From assembly GCA_036562385.1 (NCBI GenBank), contig DATCKG010000038.1:1-38393 (forward strand): a stretch of 38,393 bases of DNA. The letters run 5' to 3'. The notes beneath the pieces were generated by a model. That model made no database searches, was not told the origin of the DNA, and was given only the letters and a program-made list of their open reading frames with translations. The position numbers and the translations under genes were made by a program. This stretch comes from DATCKG01 sp036562385 (GTDB lineage: Bacteria > Bacillota > Sulfobacillia > Symbiobacteriales > Symbiobacteriaceae). Below, one piece after another: positions 33,635-38,393 of this stretch. The number at the start of each line of letters is the position of its first letter. Position 1 is the first letter of the stretch.

Positions 33635-34417
33635 CTACAGCACCATGATATTGAAGCCGCTGTCGGCGTAAATGACCTGACCGGTGACGCACCGGGACAG
33701 GTCCGAGGCCAGAAAGAGCGCCACGTCGCCCACTTCTTCGATGGTGACATTCCGCCTCAGCGGCGCCCGTTCCTCCATCACATCCCGGAGCGCGCTGACC
33801 CCGCCCACGGCACTGGCCGCCAGCGTCTTGATCGGCCCCGCTGAGATGGCGTTGACCCGGATGTTGGACGGCCCCAGTTCGGAGGCCAAGTACCGAACAT
33901 GGCACTCCAGAGCCGCCTTGGCCGAGGCCATGATGTTGTACTTCGGTACCACCCGGTTGGCTGCCAGATACGTCAGGGTGATCACCGAGCCCCCGCCGGC
34001 CGCCTCCATCAGGGGCCGGGCCCGCTTGGCGCAACCCAGGAGCGACCAGGCGGAGATCTCATGGGCGATGCGGTACCCCTCCCGGTCCACCTCCCAGACT
34101 TCCTTTTTCAGGTCCTCGCTGCGGGCAAAGGCCAGGGAGTGAACAAGGACGTCCAGCTTCCCCCATTCCGCCTCCAGGGTGCGGAAGAGCGCATCCATCT
34201 GCTCGTCGGACGTGACGTCGCAGGGCAGAATGGGAAACCTCTCATGCCCCTCCAGGGTCTCCACCAGTTCCACGACGTTCGCCTTGAGCCGGTCATTCAG
34301 ATAGGTAAAGGCCAACTCGGCCCCCTCCCGGTGTAGCGCCTGGGCGATGCCCCACGCAATGGACCGCTTGTTGGCCACCCCCATGACCAGGCACTTCTTC
34401 CCTTCCATCAAGCCCAT
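33635..34417 (-). CDS. fabI: Enoyl-[acyl-carrier-protein] reductase (NADH) FabI
   Basis: A 260-residue short-chain-dehydrogenase-like enzyme that carries out the last reduction of each fatty acid elongation round. VMGVANKRSIAWGIA binds NADH. The active-site tyrosines and lysine are Y150, Y160 and K167 in TYLAANRVVPKYNIMASAKAAL, with the FabI spacing Y-x6-K rather than the FabL or FabV form. SAGPIKTLAASAV is the substrate loop, so it should be of the triclosan-sensitive type. AGGAGGA precedes the ATG. It is the first gene of the long minus-strand run; no other fab gene is adjacent. Confidence 0.97.
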   Translation of the reverse strand: MGLMEGKKCLVMGVANKRSIAWGIAQALHREGAELAFTYLNDRLKANVVELVETLEGHERFPILPCDVTSDEQMDALFRTLEAEWGKLDVLVHSLAFARSEDLKKEVWEVDREGYRIAHEISAWSLLGCAKRARPLMEAAGGGSVITLTYLAANRVVPKYNIMASAKAALECHVRYLASELGPSNIRVNAISAGPIKTLAASAVGGVSALRDVMEERAPLRRNVTIEEVGDVALFLASDLSRCVTGQVIYADSGFNIMVL

Positions 34418-34581
34418 GCCCGCTGACTCCTCCTCATCCGTTCCCTACTTATGATTTCCCTCTGTGGGAACACATTTCCATGATAACGGACCCCACCACC
34501 GGGTGCAATCGAAGGCTCGATGGCTGGTGCCCGGACACTTCCAGTTCGGAAAGGCCCTTTTGGGTCCGGCGGCCGCTGCGT

Positions 34582-34587
34582 TATAGT
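34582..34587 (+). promoter_or_regulatory. Probable -10 box for the CoA-disulfide-reductase-like gene
   Basis: TATAGT preceded by GCGT. The -35 region at the usual distance (TTTGGG) is poor. It stands 32 bases before the start codon, in the 200-base gap to the divergent fabI. Confidence 0.4.
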
Positions 34588-34619
34588 AAGCATAGGAACG
34601 GGCAAAGGGGGAGAAAACG

Positions 34620-36398
34620 ATGAACGGCAACCGCTTCTGGCCCTTCCCGTCGGAGTCAGACTCCGTCCTCTGCCCTGTGGGCGTACTCGATCGCGACCGG
34701 GGCCTGCCCACGGCCGGCGGCCGCCGCATTGTCATCGTCGGCGGAGTGGCCGGCGGCGCCACCGCTGCAACCCGGCTCCGCCGCCTGGACGAGTATGCCG
34801 AGATCATTCTGCTGGAGCGCGGCGACACCATTTCCCACGCCACCTGCGGCCTCCCATACTACCTGGGGGGCGTCATCGAGCGCCGCGAGAGCCTGCTTCT
34901 GCAGAATCCGGACTCCCTGCGCCGGCGCTACCGCATTGATGTCCGGGTGCGCCACGAGGTCCTACGGATCCTGCGAGACGCACGGGAAGTGGAGGTCCGG
35001 AATCTGCAGAGCGGGGAGATCTACCACCTGGGTTACGATCACTTGATCCTCGCCACCGGTGCGGCACCGGTCCGGCCCTCCATCCCCGGTGCCGACCTGG
35101 ATCGAGTCTTTACGCTCCGCAGCCTCCCCGACATCGACCGGATCATGCGGGCGGCCACCGCTTCCCCCGGCGGCCGGGCGGCGGTGGTGGGCGGCGGCTT
35201 CATCGGACTGGAAATGGCCGAAAATCTCGCCCGCCGCGGCCTTCAGGTCACCCTCATCGAAGCCGCGGACCAGGTGCTGCCGCCCCTGGACCGGGAGATG
35301 GCCGCCCTGGTTCACAACCACCTGCGCCAAAACGGAATCGACCTCCGGCTCCGGGAGACGGTCACCGCCTTTGAGCCCGGCGACAAGGGCAGCCTGGTGC
35401 TGTGCCTCCGTTCCGGGGCCATCCTCTCCGCCGACCTGGCGATCCTGGCCGTAGGCATCCGCCCCGAAGTCCAACTGGCTGCGGAGGCCGGCCTGGCCCT
35501 GGGGCCCCGGGGCGGCGTGCTGGTGGATGAAAACCTGCGCACCTCCGACCCCCATATCAGTGCCGTCGGCGACGTCGCGGAGGTGCCCGGCCTGCAGGGC
35601 GGCACCGCCTGGGTGCCCCTGGCAGGGCCCGCCAGCCGCCAGGCACGGCTGACAGCCGACCGGCTGGGCGGCCTGCCCGTCCGCTACCGCGGCGCGCAGG
35701 GCACCGGCATCGTGCAAATTCTGGGTCTTACCGCTGCCTTTACCGGGCGCAATGAGGCGGCTCTGCGGAACCAGGGCCTCCCCTTCCACAGCGTGATTAT
35801 CACCGCCAATTCCCACGTGGGGTACTACCCGGGGGCCTGTCCCATCACCCTGAAGCTTCACTTCGCCCCCGACGGCAAGATCCTGGGCGCCCAGGCCGTG
35901 GGCGCCGACGGCGTGGACAAGCGGATGGATGTGCTGGCCACCGCTCTTCGTCTCGGCGCCACCGTCGACGACCTGGCTGACCTGGAACTCTGCTACGCGC
36001 CGCCCTACTCCTCCCCCAAGGATCCCGTCAACATCCTCGGCTACGTGGCCGGCAACGTCCTGCGGGGAGAGCGGATGGTGGATTGGCGCCAGGTCATGAG
36101 CCGCGATCCCGCCAGCACCGTGCTGCTGGACGTCCGGGAGGAGTCCGAGCGGCAGGCAGATCGAATCGAGGGCTCCATTCATATCCCGCTGAACCAACTG
36201 CGGGAACGGCTGTCGGAACTGCCCCGGGACCGGGAGATCATCGTCTACTGCGCCGTGGGGCTCCGGGGCCACATCGCCCTCCGCATCCTGGAGCAGAACG
36301 GGTTCCGGGTGGCCAACCTCTCCGGCGGTCTGCGGATCTATGCCGCCGTCCGGGAGGATATGAAGCACACGGACCCTGCAGTCGGATATTGCATGTGA
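34620..36398 (+). CDS. CoA-disulfide-reductase-like flavoprotein with C-terminal rhodanese domain
   Basis: A 592-residue fusion. Residues about 36-480 are a two-dinucleotide-binding flavoprotein: VIVGGVAGGATAATRLRRL binds FAD, ATGAAPVRP follows, and VVGGGFIGLEMAENL binds NAD(P)H. The single active-site cysteine is C76 in ISHATCGLPYYLGG, as in CoA-disulfide reductases and NADH oxidases. Residues about 495-585 are a rhodanese domain with its cysteine C544 in VYCAVGLRGH. Relatives reduce CoA disulfide, persulfides or polysulfide. The first 35 residues precede the FAD fold and are unassigned, but AAAGGGGGAG 6 bases before ATG 34620 supports this start. The gene is single, with a terminator. Confidence 0.92.
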   Translation: MNGNRFWPFPSESDSVLCPVGVLDRDRGLPTAGGRRIVIVGGVAGGATAATRLRRLDEYAEIILLERGDTISHATCGLPYYLGGVIERRESLLLQNPDSLRRRYRIDVRVRHEVLRILRDAREVEVRNLQSGEIYHLGYDHLILATGAAPVRPSIPGADLDRVFTLRSLPDIDRIMRAATASPGGRAAVVGGGFIGLEMAENLARRGLQVTLIEAADQVLPPLDREMAALVHNHLRQNGIDLRLRETVTAFEPGDKGSLVLCLRSGAILSADLAILAVGIRPEVQLAAEAGLALGPRGGVLVDENLRTSDPHISAVGDVAEVPGLQGGTAWVPLAGPASRQARLTADRLGGLPVRYRGAQGTGIVQILGLTAAFTGRNEAALRNQGLPFHSVIITANSHVGYYPGACPITLKLHFAPDGKILGAQAVGADGVDKRMDVLATALRLGATVDDLADLELCYAPPYSSPKDPVNILGYVAGNVLRGERMVDWRQVMSRDPASTVLLDVREESERQADRIEGSIHIPLNQLRERLSELPRDREIIVYCAVGLRGHIALRILEQNGFRVANLSGGLRIYAAVREDMKHTDPAVGYCM

Positions 36399-36427
36399 GG
36401 CCGCCCTGCACTCGGGCGGCCCCTTTC
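36399..36427 (+). terminator. Terminator of the flavoprotein gene
   Basis: GGCCGCCC (36399-36406) pairs with GGGCGGCC (36414-36421), followed by CCTTTCATTT. It overlaps the space between two convergent genes; the T run is modest. Confidence 0.7.
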
Positions 36428-36429
36428 AT

Positions 36430-36726
36430 TTAATGATTGATCTCCCGGTCGATCTCCGGCGGCACCACGACCCGCTCCATGTCCTGCCAGAATTCATCAT
36501 TCCAGTACATGACGACCACCACAGGCGGCACTTCGTCCCACTGGTAAACGAAGCGCAGCCCCCCTGCGTCCACCAGAGACGGGTACGCGTAGGGGCCGAT
36601 CTCCCTCATCCGCTGCAGCACCCGCTTCGCCAGGGCGTGCGCCGCGGCAGGGGGAAAGTCGCGCGGCCCCCCTGCCCGGGTGATGGCCCGGGCCAAGTCT
36701 GCCAGAAACTGCTCCTCCACGGACAC
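36430..36726 (-). CDS. Uncharacterised 98-residue protein
   Basis: I do not recognise this family. It is soluble and predicted mixed: a helical first half (EEQFLADLARAITRAG, AAAHALAKRVLQRMREIG) and a second half with strands (LRFVYQWDEVPPVVVVMYWNDEFW). The many aromatic residues in the second half suggest a compact domain. GTG start with AGGAGGGG 9-10 bases upstream. It follows the DUF1444 gene by 12 bases, so the two are almost certainly co-transcribed and may act together. It ends just before a terminator shared with the convergent gene. Confidence 0.65.
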   Translation of the reverse strand: MSVEEQFLADLARAITRAGGPRDFPPAAAHALAKRVLQRMREIGPYAYPSLVDAGGLRFVYQWDEVPPVVVVMYWNDEFWQDMERVVVPPEIDREINH

Positions 36727-36738
36727 GCCCTTCCCCTC

Positions 36739-37311
36739 CTAGCCGCGGTAACGCTCCAATTTCCCACCATTCCATAGGTACAAATAGGGACTTACCGGGA
36801 AATCTGCCACCCGGTGCTCCTCCATGACCCGCCGGCGGACCACCTTCACCAGGTCCGGATCCCCGTCGCCAATCGCGACCAGCCAATTGCGGTGCGGCAC
36901 CCCCAGGACCAGCCGCCCCGGCACTGCCTCGGCAAACTCCTCCAGCCATTCGGTGAGCAGAATCCGGGCAGCGTCGAAGCCGTCCTTCAGGTTCCAAATG
37001 AACATGGGACGGCCGCCCTGGACCGTGTCCAGCTTAATGAACCGCTGGCCCCGGGTACGCTCCCGCAGGTTGCGAACCGCTGTGAAGTGCACGACGGTAT
37101 GGCTTACGCCCCAGTCCCGCAGGTCCTGATACGTGACGTAGCGGATTTTGTCGTTGGGCTCCTCGATCCCGTAAATGACCCTCAGGCCTTCGGCAATGGT
37201 GCCGTTGACCATCTGCCCCTGGCCTTTTGCCATGATCTGCACCGGATCCATCAGCAGCGGGTACAGCCGCTCACGGATCTCCGCAAACTCCTGCTGTAGC
37301 AGGGATGGCAT
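36739..37311 (-). CDS. DUF1444 (YtpQ-like) family protein
   Basis: A 190-residue protein. The central and C-terminal segment AARILLTEWLEEFAEAVPGRLVLGVPHRNWLVA matches, as I recall it, the DUF1444 family found in Bacillota (B. subtilis YtpQ), whose function is unknown; it is shorter than the roughly 260 residues of that relative. No membrane span or signal peptide is seen. AGGAGGA precedes the ATG. An 8-bp hairpin (GCCGGGGA/TCCCCGGC, 37330-37355) lies in its short leader, and a TATACT box on the minus strand (37365-37370) may be a promoter. It is followed at once by the 98-residue gene. Confidence 0.75.
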   Translation of the reverse strand: MPSLLQQEFAEIRERLYPLLMDPVQIMAKGQGQMVNGTIAEGLRVIYGIEEPNDKIRYVTYQDLRDWGVSHTVVHFTAVRNLRERTRGQRFIKLDTVQGGRPMFIWNLKDGFDAARILLTEWLEEFAEAVPGRLVLGVPHRNWLVAIGDGDPDLVKVVRRRVMEEHRVADFPVSPYLYLWNGGKLERYRG

Positions 37312-37379
37312 TGCCTCTCCTCCTCACGGGCCGGGGACCCCCACTACTCCCCGGCTGTGGAAAGAGTATACCATGTCCA

Positions 37380-37997
37380 TCATGCTCCTGCCCTGGGGCG
37401 ATAAAACGGACTTTCATGGGTGGGGTCAATCAATTCCCGGTATTTATCAATCACCAGCTTAAAATCGTGCCAGGCATCCTTCTTCCACGCCGGGTTCCGG
37501 AGCAGGGCCGCCGGGTGATAGGTCGGCATGTACCAGACCCCGTCCCGCACCTGCCACTGGCCCCGGACCTTGGTGATCCGGGCGTTGGGATCAAGCAGGG
37601 TCTGAACCGCCGTGGCCCCCAGCAGCACCACAATTTTGGGCTGAATGATCCGCAATTGCGCGCGGAGGTTGGGCAGGCAGGCCTGCCGTTCCTCCGGAGT
37701 GGGAATCCGGTTGCCCGGCGGGCGGCACTTGACGACATTCAGGATGTAGGTGTGCGTGAACCGCTCAAAGCCGCAGGCGGCCAGAATCCGGTCCAGCAAC
37801 TGGCCTGCGGCTCCTACGAAAGGCCGCTGGAGCCGGTCTTCTTCGGCTCCCGGCCCTTCTCCGCAGAGAACGAGCTTTGCGTGCGGATTCCCCTCGCCGA
37901 AGACCACGCCGTTGCACTGAGCCCGCAATCCGCAGTTCCGGCACTGCAAGACCACTTTCCGCAACTCTTCCAGATCGTCTATCTCGTCCAGATGCAT
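37380..37997 (-). CDS. Uracil-DNA glycosylase, family 4 (iron-sulfur type)
   Basis: A 205-residue enzyme when started at ATG 37997, 5 bases after GGAGGT; a longer frame to 38063 lacks such a site. Family 4 enzymes carry a 4Fe-4S cluster: likely ligands are C19 and C22 (CRNC), C91 (VVKCRPPGNR) and C107 (RQACLPNL). The active-site loop is GEGPGAEEDRLQRPFVG, and the second motif is PTYHPAALLRNP. It removes uracil from DNA that arises by cytosine deamination, a job that matters most in hot environments. The family is common in thermophiles but not restricted to them. It is upstream of the DUF1444 gene in the same direction. Confidence 0.95.
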   Translation of the reverse strand: MHLDEIDDLEELRKVVLQCRNCGLRAQCNGVVFGEGNPHAKLVLCGEGPGAEEDRLQRPFVGAAGQLLDRILAACGFERFTHTYILNVVKCRPPGNRIPTPEERQACLPNLRAQLRIIQPKIVVLLGATAVQTLLDPNARITKVRGQWQVRDGVWYMPTYHPAALLRNPAWKKDAWHDFKLVIDKYRELIDPTHESPFYRPRAGA

Positions 37998-38063
37998 GGG
38001 GCACCTCCACATGCAGCAGACTCGGTCACCAATTTCGGTCTTGACGCAGGAGTTCCCTTCCAT

Positions 38064-38246
38064 GGAAGACGCCCCGTGCGCACAGCAGGGTTCGTCACAC
38101 TCTGCAAATTCGGGCCCGAGAAATGCCCCTCCGACCAGGACCGATTGAAGGAAGCTGCCGCATTCATTCGCCGTCCCACAAAGATTCGGGCCCGAGGCCG
38201 CACCCGCGGAGGCGGCTTCGGGACGAAGCCGCCGCAGACTGTAGAC
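38064..38246. other. Gap between the glycosylase gene and the IS terminator
   Basis: Little can be said: no supported gene. A perfect hairpin is listed separately. I see no clear promoter for the glycosylase gene. Confidence 0.35.
38211..38233. repeat. Perfect 10-bp inverted repeat
   Basis: GGCGGCTTCG, GGA loop, CGAAGCCGCC. It has no T run, so it is not an ordinary terminator. It stands just before a true terminator at the edge of the right-hand insertion sequence. Confidence 0.6.
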
Positions 38247-38281
38247 AAAAAACGGGTACCCCCTCGCGGGTGCCCGTTTTT
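38247..38281. terminator. Terminator hairpin upstream of the right-hand transposase
   Basis: AAAAAACGGGTACCC, short loop, GGGTGCCCGTTTTT with one G-T wobble, and A and T runs on both sides. It could stop outside transcription from entering the insertion sequence. Confidence 0.75.
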
Positions 38282-38393
38282 GTTAGTAGAATGGTAGTGC
38301 AAGCATTAATTACCGGCGGTGATTTGCTATGCTGCGGGACCGGACGAATGTGCAGTCGCAGTACGAAATGGTCTTGCTCGAAGATCTAGTGCC
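38282..38393 (+). mobile_element. Left end of an IS1182-type insertion sequence (partial)
   Basis: The transposase start and its leader lie here; the terminal inverted repeat cannot be placed with confidence because the other end is missing. The element begins somewhere between the terminator hairpin and the transposase start. Confidence 0.5.
38329..38393 (+). CDS. IS1182-family transposase, N-terminal fragment
   Basis: Twenty-one codons from ATG 38329 run off the right edge: MLRDRTNVQSQYEMVLLEDL. This matches the opening of IS1182-type (DDE) transposases, which typically read ML-x-R-x3-Q-x-x-E-M/L-V-x3-L-V before a HxLR motif. The catalytic domain lies outside the window. The ribosome site is GGCGGTGA about 8 bases upstream. 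The assignment rests on a short but characteristic stretch. Confidence 0.75.
   Translation, partial: MLRDRTNVQSQYEMVLLEDLV

Noticed and set aside
37330..37355. Hairpin GCCGGGGA/TCCCCGGC as a terminator of the glycosylase gene
   Set aside because: No T run follows on the minus strand; it lies just before the DUF1444 ribosome site, so it is at most a leader hairpin.

Overview
The window is a high-GC, gene-dense stretch of bacterial chromosome. A Gram-positive Bacillota (Firmicutes) host of the Symbiobacterium kind fits best. Support for this comes from a CIRCE operator on groESL, strong AGGAGG-type ribosome sites, frequent GTG and TTG starts, SigA-like promoters, and a YkvI-type transporter, a DUF1444 protein and a FabI-type enoyl reductase. 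The taxonomic call is inference from gene content, not from a marker phylogeny. Both edges lie inside insertion sequences: the 3' end of an IS21-family element on the left and the first codons of an IS1182-type transposase on the right. The window therefore looks like a segment, perhaps a contig, bounded by repeats.

Layout, left to right. 1-1800 is accessory: an IS21 end, a decayed small reading frame, and a compact two-gene module with its own promoter, operator array and terminator that resembles a toxin-antitoxin pair (Phd/HicB-like hybrid plus HicA-like protein). 1.8-7.3 kb holds an MFS efflux transporter facing an M24 peptidase and a 1008-residue secreted multidomain protein. 7.4-9.5 kb is groES-groEL under CIRCE control. 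9.7-11.1 kb is a sodium-pump decarboxylase beta subunit followed by a 47-residue membrane protein. 11.1-13.1 kb has a membrane protein and an iron-type alcohol dehydrogenase. 13.1-18.0 kb is a molybdenum cofactor operon (moeA, moeA-PBP fusion, moaA, moaC) behind a leader that looks like a Moco riboswitch. 18.1-21.3 kb has a YkvI transporter converging on a hydroxyacyl-CoA dehydrogenase and thiolase pair.

From 21.4 to 34.4 kb nearly everything is on the minus strand and is housekeeping: ftsW, murA, guaB, an alpha/beta hydrolase, murC, two left-handed beta-helix proteins, tsaD, rnhA, rimI, tsaB, tsaE and fabI. These serve envelope growth, GTP synthesis, the t6A modification of tRNA, and fatty acid synthesis. 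An extradiol-dioxygenase-like gene interrupts the run on the plus strand. The last 4 kb hold a CoA-disulfide-reductase-like enzyme with a rhodanese tail, two small proteins (one DUF1444), a family 4 uracil-DNA glycosylase, and the right-hand transposase start.

The observations most worth following are the hybrid toxin-antitoxin-like module with its 9-bp-spaced TGTACA array, the secreted glycosidase with a phosphoesterase-like domain that has lost most metal ligands, the orphan decarboxylase beta subunit with a tiny membrane partner, and the riboswitch-led double-MoeA operon. No CRISPR array, tRNA or rRNA was seen.
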